Source: Shouchella clausii
GTDB lineage: Bacteria; Bacillota; Bacilli; Bacillales; Bacillaceae_D
DNA length: 64,000 nucleotides
Reading direction: 5' to 3'
Assembly: GCF_001598215.1 (NCBI RefSeq)
Contig: NZ_BCXJ01000001.1
Location: 992,001-1,056,000 of the forward strand
Part shown: one piece after another, positions 55,986 to 63,755 of the stretch
How the letters are laid out: each line of letters begins with the position of its first letter
Position numbering within the stretch: position 1 is the first letter of the stretch
Program-made: the position numbers and the translations under genes
The notes under the pieces: generated by a model
The model's database searches: none
What the model saw: only the letters and a program-made list of their open reading frames with translations
Told to the model about the DNA's origin: nothing

Positions 55986-57032
55986 TTAATTGGCAATTTC
56001 TTTATTCCAGCGGTCAATCCATTCAGCTGATTCGCTGTTTACGTACTCCATGTCAAGGAGGTTTAGCGCCTCAATCGTTTCTTCCCCATACGTGACACCT
56101 TCCGCTTCCTGTTCAGACAACTCGACATGGATGTTCACTGGGGAGTCGACTTTCGCTTTTGCAGACGCCTCCTGGACTTCCTTGCTTAAATGCCAATTGA
56201 TAAATGCTTCTGCTAGTTCTTTGTTATCGCTGTCTTTAACGACATTGACTGTATTCATAACTGCGTAGCCGCCTTCTGTTGGTGTAATGAACTCAGCTTC
56301 AGGGACAGCGGCTTGCAAATCATGAAAATACATTTCCATAAATGGACCAGCAGCAATCTCACCTTGGGTAAACATGTTGACGAAGTCCGATGATTTATCG
56401 TATTCTTTGACAATATTTCCTTTCAGGTCGGCAATGGCGGCAAATGCTCCATCGGCATTGAATTCGTCATGTCCTGCTACGATGGAAGCGGCATCTAAAA
56501 ACATCGGTCCTGTTGTTGATGTAATGGAAGGAATCGTCAAATTGCCTGCAAGAGAGTCATTCCATAAGTCGCTCCAGCTTTCAATTGGACCATTCGTTTG
56601 CTCAGGATTATAGGCAATGCCGAATTGGCCAATCGTGTAGGCCGGTCCGTATTCTTCGCCAAGAGGGGCTTTTGCTATATCGTAAAGGTTGTCAATATTT
56701 TCGATGTTGCTGCGGTCAATTTCAGCGAATAAGCCTTCCTCGATGCCTTGCTGGGCGTAATAATCGGATAAATAAACGACATCTACATTAGCAGTTCCTT
56801 GGCGGATTTTGTTAAGGCGTTCTGCATTGTTGCCGATATCGACGACAATGTTGACGTTGTATTCTTCTTCAAATGGCTTGTAAACTTCTTCCTTAAAAAA
56901 ATCCTCTGCAAATCCCCAAGTGGAAATGACAAGGTCTGTTGGTTTTTCACTGTCGTCTGCCGAAGTGGAGCATGCGCTAACAGCGACCAAGCTTGAAGTG
57001 ATCACAAATAAGCAAGAAAGATGTTTTTTCAT
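55986..57032 (-). CDS. PotD-type substrate-binding lipoprotein, putative nucleoside binder
   Basis: A 348-residue lipoprotein (signal ending AVSAC, Cys 21) of the spermidine/putrescine-binding family, with LVISTWGFAEDFF at the start, the DVVYLSDYYAQQG hinge (near 93) and GPAYTIGQFGIAYNP (near 125). Polyamine binders carry acidic residues for the cation; I cannot map the pocket well enough to say whether they remain. AGGAGG precedes the ATG. It heads the six-gene operon and should determine the cargo. Confidence 0.88.
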   Translation of the reverse strand: MKKHLSCLFVITSSLVAVSACSTSADDSEKPTDLVISTWGFAEDFFKEEVYKPFEEEYNVNIVVDIGNNAERLNKIRQGTANVDVVYLSDYYAQQGIEEGLFAEIDRSNIENIDNLYDIAKAPLGEEYGPAYTIGQFGIAYNPEQTNGPIESWSDLWNDSLAGNLTIPSITSTTGPMFLDAASIVAGHDEFNADGAFAAIADLKGNIVKEYDKSSDFVNMFTQGEIAAGPFMEMYFHDLQAAVPEAEFITPTEGGYAVMNTVNVVKDSDNKELAEAFINWHLSKEVQEASAKAKVDSPVNIHVELSEQEAEGVTYGEETIEALNLLDMEYVNSESAEWIDRWNKEIAN

Positions 57033-57068
57033 TTAGAAAGTCCTCCTAGTAAAACTTTTTTTATGAAG

Positions 57069-57120
57069 AAAAAAAGAAGACACACCTGTAGCAGCATTTG
57101 CCATCTACAGGTGCATCTTC
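57069..57120 (-). terminator. Leader hairpin (attenuator-like) of the purine salvage operon
   Basis: A 16-base stem with a two-base internal mismatch (57076-57091 with 57105-57120) and a 13-base loop is followed, on the minus strand, by seven T (57069-57075) and then after about 25 bases by the ribosome site of the binding-protein gene. There is no room for a promoter between T run and ribosome site, so transcription of the operon must read through this terminator. Confidence 0.75.
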
Positions 57121-57195
57121 CTTATGTAAACATAAGCAAAAGCAACCGTATTGAAAAGAATCGTAAATCCTCAACCAGACATGTCCAGCCTGCAT

Positions 57196-57537
57196 TTACG
57201 AAGTAGAAAAAAGAATGTTTGTAAAAGCCCATTGCGTTTTTGCATCATAATCACGCAGCACAACCTCGATCGGGTCGTGGAAGTGCGTCGCTAATTGTTC
57301 TGCAAGTTTCCGTTTATAGAGAAGGGAAAGATGAAAATCAACTTCCATTTTTAAAGAAGGCACTTCTCCTTCAAGTGCGGTTGAACGGGCTGCCCGTTTA
57401 TGTTTCGCTTGAATGGTTACAAGTGCCCCAGAGATGGAAACTTTTAATAAAGTTGTGCCAACACCGAACATTTCTTTTGAAACATCATTATATAGATGAG
57501 CCAACATTTTTTTATTTTCGTTTGTATCGCCTATCAT
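57196..57537 (-). CDS. DUF2294-family protein
   Basis: AAAGGTGATGGG ahead of ATG 57537 sets the start (113 residues). The sequence pattern, an amphipathic N-terminal helix, EMFGVGTTLLKVSISGALVTI and YKRKLAEQLATHF, matches the DUF2294 family of small bacillar proteins with unknown function. It lies upstream of the purine operon on the same strand; read-through could join them, but a CGTAAAT/ATTTACG hairpin right after its stop may end the transcript. Confidence 0.75.
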   Translation of the reverse strand: MIGDTNENKKMLAHLYNDVSKEMFGVGTTLLKVSISGALVTIQAKHKRAARSTALEGEVPSLKMEVDFHLSLLYKRKLAEQLATHFHDPIEVVLRDYDAKTQWAFTNILFSTS

Positions 57538-57773
57538 CCCATCACCTTTAAACGAAAAACAAATCATTGTAAACTATTGTACATAAATTGCTAGTGGTAT
57601 GCAATAAAATGTTCGGATTTAATTGGGTGTAATTTTCTTGAAGTCGAAAAAGGATATCAAAAACAAGCAAACGACGAACATTGATGATAGGAAACGATAT
57701 ATTTTATTTTCTGTTTAGATTTTTATCTAATTAGATTATAATGAAATTAATAAGTGGAAAGGAGAATGGCAAA

Positions 57774-58079
57774 ATGATCATCAGCCAACTAGAGAAGGAA
57801 AACATCATACGTCATTTTATAGGGAAAGATGGCCGCTTAAAGACGATGCCAGCTAAATTCAAAAAAAAGCTCATTCTGTTAGAACATATGTTAATGGGTT
57901 TAGAGGAGGATGTCGTTTATGAAGAACGGGAGATTAACGCTCATATTCAGTCTTTTCATGATGACTTTGCCACTATCCGTAGAGCATGGGTAGATACGGG
58001 GTTTATGGAAAGAAAAGAGGGGCGCTACACACTTGTGTCGCCAGCGAAGCGGCCATCTTTTTTTAACGAAACTAATTAG
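57774..58079 (+). CDS. DUF2087-family small winged-helix-like protein
   Basis: AAAGGAG nine bases ahead of ATG 57774 gives 101 residues. The family stretch HFIGKDGRLKTMPAKFKKKLILLEHML (IGKDGRLKTMPAK, about 16-28), then EREINAHIQSFHDDFATIRRAWVDTGFMERKEG, is that of DUF2087, a wHTH-like domain often found fused to regulators. A DNA-binding role is likely but unproven. Followed by a terminator. Confidence 0.8.
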   Translation: MIISQLEKENIIRHFIGKDGRLKTMPAKFKKKLILLEHMLMGLEEDVVYEEREINAHIQSFHDDFATIRRAWVDTGFMERKEGRYTLVSPAKRPSFFNETN

Positions 58080-58177
58080 ATGCATGTCTAACTTATTGCA
58101 ACGGGCAGTGGGATCGAAAACGAGACAATGACGTGGCGGCAGCAAACAAAGTCGTGATTTTAGATTGGTTTGACAGT

Positions 58178-58214
58178 AGCATCTGAGGCTTTTAGAGCGC
58201 TCAGATGCTTTTTT
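58178..58214 (+). terminator. Terminator of the DUF2087 gene
   Basis: A perfect ten-base stem (58178-58187 with 58200-58209) with a 12-base loop and a T run. Confidence 0.75.
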
Positions 58215-58270
58215 ATAGTTGTATTTAAAATACATGGTGCCATCGTTTTCATCCATGATGAAGGAAGTGA

Positions 58271-58770
58271 GTGGTATGGTTGGAGAAAAAGAGGAACCGT
58301 TTGTCGATCTGTGCCTTGGAATGGTTGCTAGATTGCATTCGAACAGGAAATCTTGGCCAAATGACGAATTTGCAATCAAGAGCGAGGGAGCTTTTAGCCG
58401 CTGAAAGGAATGTCGATAACGCAGCCATCCCTCTTTACTTGCTCAATTTACACCTCCATTCTGAACAGTTAAAAGGCAATGGGAACACCGCTGACTTCGT
58501 TAATTTTTTTGCCATTTCATGAGTGGCAGGATCAAACTGAGCAAAGCTGATTTGAATGGAGCTTTGCGACATTATTTAAAGGCGGAACATGTGCTTAGTT
58601 TTATTGAAGACAGCTGTAAAAAAAGCAAAATTTTACGAGGCAGTAACGGCTGCTTATAAAAAACTTCAGAAGGAAATCGCTGTAAACGCCAAACATAAGG
58701 AAGAGGCGGCAAAGTGCGTGCGCGTTGGCGATGTAGCAGTTCCATGTTGGTACTGTTAGAATTTTTCTAA
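58271..58770 (+). pseudogene. Decayed, multiply frameshifted coding region
   Basis: AAGGAAG at 58261 precedes an ATG at 58276, but that frame stops after 42 codons. The next frame carries coding-like helical sequence (QSRARELLAAERN, PLYLLNLHLHSEQL) to a stop at 58522; a T7 run there marks a likely slip. Two further frames continue with KLSKADLNGALRHYLKAEHVL and KKAKFYEAVTAAYKKLQKEIA to a stop at about 58757-58759. Read together they resemble one helical protein broken by several single-base changes. Family unknown; alternatively short unrelated ORFs. Confidence 0.4.
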
Positions 58771-58867
58771 GAATGTTCATAACATGAAAGCGAAAGGCGT
58801 TGTCATAGCTGTTATAATAAAAGAGAAGGATGCTTTTAAAGTCTCTAATCAGGAGGGAGCTGGAAGC

Positions 58868-59758
58868 ATGTATAAACGAATTCTTGTTGGCGTCGATGGA
58901 TCGAACCAGTCTGACCACGCCTTTTCGAAAGCGCTTTCGATCGCCGGAGAATGTGGGGCAACACTCATCATTGGTCATGTATTGGACATTCGCAATTTTC
59001 CCAATGAGCATATGCTTTACGCAGGAGAGTTGTGGGAGGAGTGGAAAGGCCAGGCGGACGCCATGCTTTCTCGTTATAAAGAACAAGCAGAGGCAGCAGG
59101 CATCAAAACGGAAATCGCGTTTGCATCAGGGAATCCGCGCATTCAAGTCGCAAAAACATTGACAAAGGAGCATGGAGCGGATTTACTCGTTACGTCAGCG
59201 ACAGGGCGGAACCGAATTGAACGGTTTTTTACCGGCAGCGTCGCTGAAGCGTCCATTCGTCATGCGCCATGTGACTATTTGATGGTCAAAGACTATGAAA
59301 CGGCTTCTCCTTACTATAAGACGATTCTTGTCGGCGTGGATGGCTCCGATCAAGCGGAAGACGCTTTGTCGGAAGCGGCATGGTTGGCCAAACAATATGA
59401 GGCGGCACTTACGATTGTTTATGTGGAGCCAATTGGCATTTATACAGGAGGAGCGATGGCCGCCGCCCCGCTATCCTATGAAGATAACAATCGACTAGAA
59501 GCTGAGCGCATGTTGACATCGTATAAACAAAAGGCCGAGGAGTCTGGGGTTTCAACAGTAAAAACGGAATACTTGCATGGGAACCCCCGTGCCAAACTTT
59601 CTACCGATCTACCGAAATCGCTTCAAGCGGATTTGCTCGTTTGTGGCGCAACTGGAACAAATACAGTCACCCGCCTTATGATTGGTAGTGTGGCAGAGGC
59701 AGCGATGCGCCATGCACCATGCGATGTGCTAATGGTAAAGCGGGACAACAGCCGTTAG
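58868..59758 (+). CDS. Universal stress protein with tandem UspA domains
   Basis: GGAGGGAGC ahead of ATG 58868 sets the start (296 residues). Two UspA domains (about 1-142 and 148-296) each begin ILVGVDGS and end with the ATP-binding motif G-x2-G-x9-G-S (SATGRNRIERFFTGSVAEA and CGATGTNTVTRLMIGSVAEA). The second half is a clear duplication of the first. Such proteins bind ATP and help survival under stress or energy limitation. Monocistronic with a strong hairpin behind it. Confidence 0.93.
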   Translation: MYKRILVGVDGSNQSDHAFSKALSIAGECGATLIIGHVLDIRNFPNEHMLYAGELWEEWKGQADAMLSRYKEQAEAAGIKTEIAFASGNPRIQVAKTLTKEHGADLLVTSATGRNRIERFFTGSVAEASIRHAPCDYLMVKDYETASPYYKTILVGVDGSDQAEDALSEAAWLAKQYEAALTIVYVEPIGIYTGGAMAAAPLSYEDNNRLEAERMLTSYKQKAEESGVSTVKTEYLHGNPRAKLSTDLPKSLQADLLVCGATGTNTVTRLMIGSVAEAAMRHAPCDVLMVKRDNSR

Positions 59759-59764
59759 CCTGCA

Positions 59765-59793
59765 AGGAGCCGTCCTCAAAGAGGACGGCTCCT
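59765..59793 (+). terminator. Terminator of the usp gene
   Basis: A perfect 13-base stem (59765-59777 with 59781-59793) with an AAA loop; the T tail is weak. Confidence 0.7.
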
Positions 59794-59822
59794 GTTGGTG
59801 CAGTGATAGGAAGGTACAGCCA

Positions 59823-59850
59823 AGGGGACAAGCATTTGCCTTCCTACACA
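59823..59850. repeat. Short dispersed repeat, copy 2
   Basis: AGGGGACAAG-ATTT-GC-CT-ACACA; a similar sequence lies at 40887-40917. See the other copy. Confidence 0.4.
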
Positions 59851-59993
59851 GTACCGTAATCGCCTCAGGTATTTAGCGATACTCGGCTACTATGCGTACA
59901 CTTGGAGATAATAAAGAGAAACAAAAAAAGAGAGGACGATAAACACAAAGCTTGATAAGCCTAGTGCGAATAATATGGATAAGAGTGGTGCAT

Positions 59994-60794
59994 ATGAGCA
60001 AACCGTTATTTAACATTCCTTATAATACATTTGAACGACTTAGCGACACAGAGCGTTATTTGTTAACCTACATTCATGACCATCTGGATGAAATTGCGAC
60101 GATGTCGATTGTTACATTAAGCGAACGGGCAGCAGTCTCTACTGCCACCGTTGTCCGGCTGATGAAAAAAATTGGTTTTAAAGGCTATACGTCGTTTAAA
60201 TACAAGCTTGAACAAGATAAGCAAATGGTAGACAAAGAAGGAAGTTTGAGCGACATTGGCAACGAAATAAAGCAAGCGTTGCAAAAAAACGAAGAGGAAG
60301 TGCGCCGTACGATTCAGCTGCAAAGCATTGGCCAAATTGAGGACGCAGTGCAAAAAATGCATGACGCCAAGAAAATATACATCTTTGCCCGTGGCTTTTC
60401 GCAAATGATTGCGAAGGAAATGACTGTTAAGTTGCAAGTCCTTGACAAAACGTGTGAGATGCATGATGATCCGAATATTATCCGCATCAAATCGCAAAAA
60501 ATGCATCATGATACGGACTTGGCGATTTTTATTTCATTAAATGGTGAGACGAAAGAACTTGTGCAAGCTTGCCAAAACTTGAGCATCCGCCAAGTGACGA
60601 CCATTACGTTAACGACCAAAGTAAATTCAACACTGAATAAGTTGTCTGATATGACGTTGATCGGGTACAAAAGTGAACACTCGTTAATCCCAGATTATGA
60701 AGTTCGTTCACGCCTTTCCTTAAACGTGATCGCCAGAGTGCTCCTTGACGCCTATGTCATCCGTACAAAAAAATCTGTAAAACCGCCCCATTGA
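59994..60794 (+). CDS. MurR/RpiR-family regulator
   Basis: ATG 59994 is preceded by AAGAGTGGTG (266 residues); the in-frame extension to 59952 has no ribosome site. N-terminal RpiR helix-turn-helix (about 1-77, SERAAVSTATVVRLMKKIGF) and a C-terminal SIS sugar-phosphate domain (about 120-250, IFARGFSQMIAKE). It is 154 bases ahead of a fructose-type PTS operon in the same direction, with its own terminator, and probably controls that operon in response to a sugar phosphate. Confidence 0.9.
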   Translation: MSKPLFNIPYNTFERLSDTERYLLTYIHDHLDEIATMSIVTLSERAAVSTATVVRLMKKIGFKGYTSFKYKLEQDKQMVDKEGSLSDIGNEIKQALQKNEEEVRRTIQLQSIGQIEDAVQKMHDAKKIYIFARGFSQMIAKEMTVKLQVLDKTCEMHDDPNIIRIKSQKMHHDTDLAIFISLNGETKELVQACQNLSIRQVTTITLTTKVNSTLNKLSDMTLIGYKSEHSLIPDYEVRSRLSLNVIARVLLDAYVIRTKKSVKPPH

Positions 60795-60811
60795 ACTAGA
60801 GGGCGGTTTTT
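60779..60811 (+). terminator. Terminator of the RpiR gene
   Basis: AAACCGCCC (60779-60787) pairs with GGGCGGTTT (60800-60808) over a 12-base loop, then a T run. The stop codon is in the loop. Confidence 0.75.
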
Positions 60812-60864
60812 TCTTATAAGATCAACGTTGAAGGCGCTTTTACCAAATATTGTTTTTCAGGATG

Positions 60865-60878
60865 TGAAAACATTTTCA
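60865..60878. promoter_or_regulatory. Candidate RpiR operator
   Basis: TGAAAA-CA-TTTTCA, a perfect inverted repeat 70 bases ahead of the kinase gene. Binding by the adjacent RpiR protein is inference. Confidence 0.4.
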
Positions 60879-60948
60879 TATATACCAATGGGATAATAAA
60901 GACATCAAGAACCGCAATTCTGAGACATTAACGAAGTTGGTGAGCAAA

Positions 60949-61881
60949 ATGATTTATACATGCACGATGAACACAGCAATCGACTTATATGTGCAGTTGG
61001 AAAAGCTTATGCCCGACAAAGTCAACCGCACGATTGATGAAGATTACCAGCCAAACGGCAAAGGCGTCAATGTATCGATTATGCTAAAACGCTACGGAAT
61101 TGAAAGCGTCGCCACAGGCTTTATAGCTGGTTTCACTGGGGAATTTATTCAGGATTCTTTACAGAGGCTAAACATCAAGACTGACTTTGTGCGCGTCGAG
61201 GGCATTACACGGATTAACGTGTTTATGAATGCAGATAAGGAATACAAAATAGTCAATCAAGGGCCGTCCATTAGCAAAGAAAGACAACGCTTGCTAATAG
61301 AAAAAATCGGCCAAATGAAAGCAGGCAGCACATTGATTGTTTCAGGAAGTTTACCTGTAGGCGTGTCAGAAGCCATTCTCGCCGAGATTGGCGCCATTTG
61401 TAAAATGAACGGTGTTCATTATGTCCTTGATACGAGCATTTCTTCTTTAGACGGCGTGTTGGCCTCTCAACCTTATTTATTGAAGCCGAATGAAGAAGAG
61501 TTAGCAGGTTTCTTTCAAGTGCAACATCGATTGAGTGAGAAGGAGCTTGTCTACTATGGGTATGAACTGATAAAACGTGGAGCAAAACAAGTGCTTATTT
61601 CTCGCGGAAAAGAGGGCAGCATTTATTTAAATGAGAACACTTGCTTGTTTGCAACGTCTCCTAAAGGCAAAGTACTGAATACAGCTTGTGCTGGCGATGC
61701 TTTGTTGGCAACGTTCATTGGCCATATCCAGCAAGGCACACCTGTGGAAGAAGCGCTAGCGAAAGCAACAGCAACAGGGGCTTCTACTGCCTTTTCAAAG
61801 GGGTTAAGCGATTTAAAAGATGTTCCAAAGCTTCTTGATCAAGTAAAAATCACACGGAGGGGATTCACATGGCAAAAGTAA
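60949..61881 (+). CDS. 1-phosphofructokinase (FruK/LacC family)
   Basis: The start is ATG 60949 (MIYTCTMNTAID), 310 residues. A PfkB-family kinase: N-terminal substrate motif NGKGVNVS (near residue 39) and C-terminal anion-hole motif, here NTACAGDALLA (near 248) with Cys-Ala before GD where most have GA. It phosphorylates fructose 1-phosphate, or tagatose 6-phosphate as LacC does, to the bisphosphate. It overlaps the next PTS gene by 13 bases, and a class II aldolase follows two genes on, so kinase and aldolase act in sequence. Confidence 0.87.
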   Translation: MIYTCTMNTAIDLYVQLEKLMPDKVNRTIDEDYQPNGKGVNVSIMLKRYGIESVATGFIAGFTGEFIQDSLQRLNIKTDFVRVEGITRINVFMNADKEYKIVNQGPSISKERQRLLIEKIGQMKAGSTLIVSGSLPVGVSEAILAEIGAICKMNGVHYVLDTSISSLDGVLASQPYLLKPNEEELAGFFQVQHRLSEKELVYYGYELIKRGAKQVLISRGKEGSIYLNENTCLFATSPKGKVLNTACAGDALLATFIGHIQQGTPVEEALAKATATGASTAFSKGLSDLKDVPKLLDQVKITRRGFTWQK

Positions 61882-63287
61882 AGATCGTAGCTGCAACAGG
61901 CTGTCCTACGGGCATCGCTCATACCTTTATGGCAGCGGAAGCGCTGAAAAAAGCGGCGAAAAACATGGACGTGGAGATCAAAGTTGAGACGCATGGCCAG
62001 GCGGGAATCGAAAATGCGTTAACAAAAGAAGAAATTGAAGCGGCAGACGGTGTGATCGTTGCTGCTGACAAGGATGTCAATACGGAACGCTTTCATGGCA
62101 AACGGCTCGTTGATGTCCCCGTTGCGAAGGCATTGCGAGGCGCGGAAGAACTAATCCAACAAATTATTGATAAAAGTGCGCCGATTTATCGAACTAAAGG
62201 CGGAGTGCTGCCAGAAGATGCGACTGGCGAAGACAATCAGCCAACTGGCAAAAAGAGCATTGGTCGTTCGCTTTATAAGTCACTGATGAATGGCGTTTCC
62301 CACATGCTTCCATTTGTAGTTGGCGGCGGCGTATTGATCGCAATTTCCTTTTTGTTCGGCATTTATTCTGCTGATCCAAACCATGAGTCTTACAATGCAT
62401 TTGCGGCATTTCTGAATAAGATTGGTGGCTTGAGTTTTAGTGTGATGGTACCGATTTTAGCCGCATTTATTGCCGAAGCGATCGGCAAACGTTCTGGCAT
62501 GGTCGCCGGATTTATCGGTGGTTTGCTCGCGGTTGAATCGGGCGCTGGTTTTCTTGGCGGCATCATTGCCGGTTTTGCTGCTGGCTATTTAATTGTGCTG
62601 TTGCAATACCTATTCAAAAAATTACCTCGTTCATTAGACGGGCTTAAAACAATTTTCCTTTTTCCGGTACTTGGCATCTTTCTAATTGGCGCGGTCATGT
62701 ATCCATTGATGTCGCCAGTCGCCGCTCTAAACGAAGCAATGATGGCGTTTTTAGCTTCCGTTCAATCATCAAGTCCGCTGCTGCTCGGATTAATCGTAGG
62801 AGCCATGTGCGCATTTGACATGGGCGGGCCTGTCAACAAAGCCGCATACGTAACAGGGACATTGTTGCTTTCTGAAGGAAATTTGTACTTCATGGCTGGC
62901 GTGTCCGCTGCGTGTATAGCGCCACCGCTTATCACTGCATTTGCGGTCTTATTCTTTGGAAAGTACTTCAATAAAGAAGAGCGAAACTCAGGGATGGTGA
63001 ACTTTATTTTAGGATCCACCCATATTACAGAAGGGGCGATTCCGTTTGCTGCCAAAAACCCGATTGTCGTCTTGCCGATATTGATGATTGGTTCAGCCAT
63101 TGCAGCAATTATGACGTATATGTTTGGCGTGCAAGTACCAGCACCCCATGGAGGCTTTCTTGTGCTACCGGTTGTGACTGGCGCGATCAAATGGGTGATA
63201 GCGATTTTAACGGGATCGGTTATTGGCGGGGTACTGTTCGGGCTATACCGTAAAAAAATAGCTAATGGAAAACCAATCGAAGGGTAA
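61869..63287 (+). CDS. PTS fructose-type EIIBC component
   Basis: A 472-residue membrane transporter. The IIB-fru domain (about 1-105) carries ATGCPTGIAHTFMAAE with phospho-Cys 12; after a linker the IIC domain (about 135-465) has the eight to ten helices with IAEAIGKRSGM and GSTHITEGAIPFA. It imports and phosphorylates a hexose of the fructose/mannose class. The start overlaps the kinase gene, and GGAGGGG lies inside it ahead of the ATG. Confidence 0.93.
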   Translation: MAKVKIVAATGCPTGIAHTFMAAEALKKAAKNMDVEIKVETHGQAGIENALTKEEIEAADGVIVAADKDVNTERFHGKRLVDVPVAKALRGAEELIQQIIDKSAPIYRTKGGVLPEDATGEDNQPTGKKSIGRSLYKSLMNGVSHMLPFVVGGGVLIAISFLFGIYSADPNHESYNAFAAFLNKIGGLSFSVMVPILAAFIAEAIGKRSGMVAGFIGGLLAVESGAGFLGGIIAGFAAGYLIVLLQYLFKKLPRSLDGLKTIFLFPVLGIFLIGAVMYPLMSPVAALNEAMMAFLASVQSSSPLLLGLIVGAMCAFDMGGPVNKAAYVTGTLLLSEGNLYFMAGVSAACIAPPLITAFAVLFFGKYFNKEERNSGMVNFILGSTHITEGAIPFAAKNPIVVLPILMIGSAIAAIMTYMFGVQVPAPHGGFLVLPVVTGAIKWVIAILTGSVIGGVLFGLYRKKIANGKPIEG

Positions 63288-63301
63288 AAGGGGAGACAGC
63301 G

Positions 63302-63754
63302 ATGATTACAGAGAAGCAAATTCAATTGCACTCAAGCGCTTCAACGCAGGAAGGCGTTTTTCAGACGATTGCAGATATTGCCGTGGAAAACGGCATAGCT
63401 GTAGACAACGCTAGTGTCGTTGCTGGATTAAAAGAGCGGGAGGCATTAAGTACGACTGGCTTCCAAGATGGTTTTGCAATTCCACATACACAGTCTGACT
63501 CGATTACAAAACCAGCGGTTATAATCGTCCGCACCGAAACAGGAATTGAGTGGGAATCATTTGATGGGAAGCCAGCATTCTTTTTTATTTCATTGCTCGT
63601 GCCTCAGGGAGAAGCGGGAACAACGCATTTACAAGCGTTAGCGGCTCTGTCTCGGGCATTAATGGACGATGAGTCGCGCCAAGCTTTCCTTACTGCGCAA
63701 TCTAGTGAACAACTTGCACATTTAATTAAAAACGCCATTCAAGGAGATGAGTAA
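63302..63754 (+). CDS. PTS fructose-type EIIA component
   Basis: A 150-residue IIA-fru/Ntr fold protein with phospho-acceptor His62 in DGFAIPHTQSD and LLVPQGEAGTTHLQALAALSRAL further on. It passes phosphate from HPr to the IIB domain encoded just upstream (14-base gap). The separate EIIA, rather than one fused as in FruA of Bacillus subtilis, is the layout often seen for fructose-like permeases. Confidence 0.92.
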   Translation: MITEKQIQLHSSASTQEGVFQTIADIAVENGIAVDNASVVAGLKEREALSTTGFQDGFAIPHTQSDSITKPAVIIVRTETGIEWESFDGKPAFFFISLLVPQGEAGTTHLQALAALSRALMDDESRQAFLTAQSSEQLAHLIKNAIQGDE

Positions 63755-63755
63755 T

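Noticed and set aside
57121-57195. Possible purine riboswitch ahead of the salvage operon
   Set aside because: The conserved purine aptamer core and its loop-loop pairing are not present; only a short CGTAAAT/ATTTACG stem and the terminator are visible.
58601-59086. 161-codon minus-strand open frame opposite the usp start
   Set aside because: Overlaps the certain UspA coding region and has no ribosome site; the sequence is Phe/Cys-rich shadow.
60827-60841. cre-like sequence upstream of the fructose-type PTS operon
   Set aside because: Two conserved positions mismatch, so it is too weak to list as a site.
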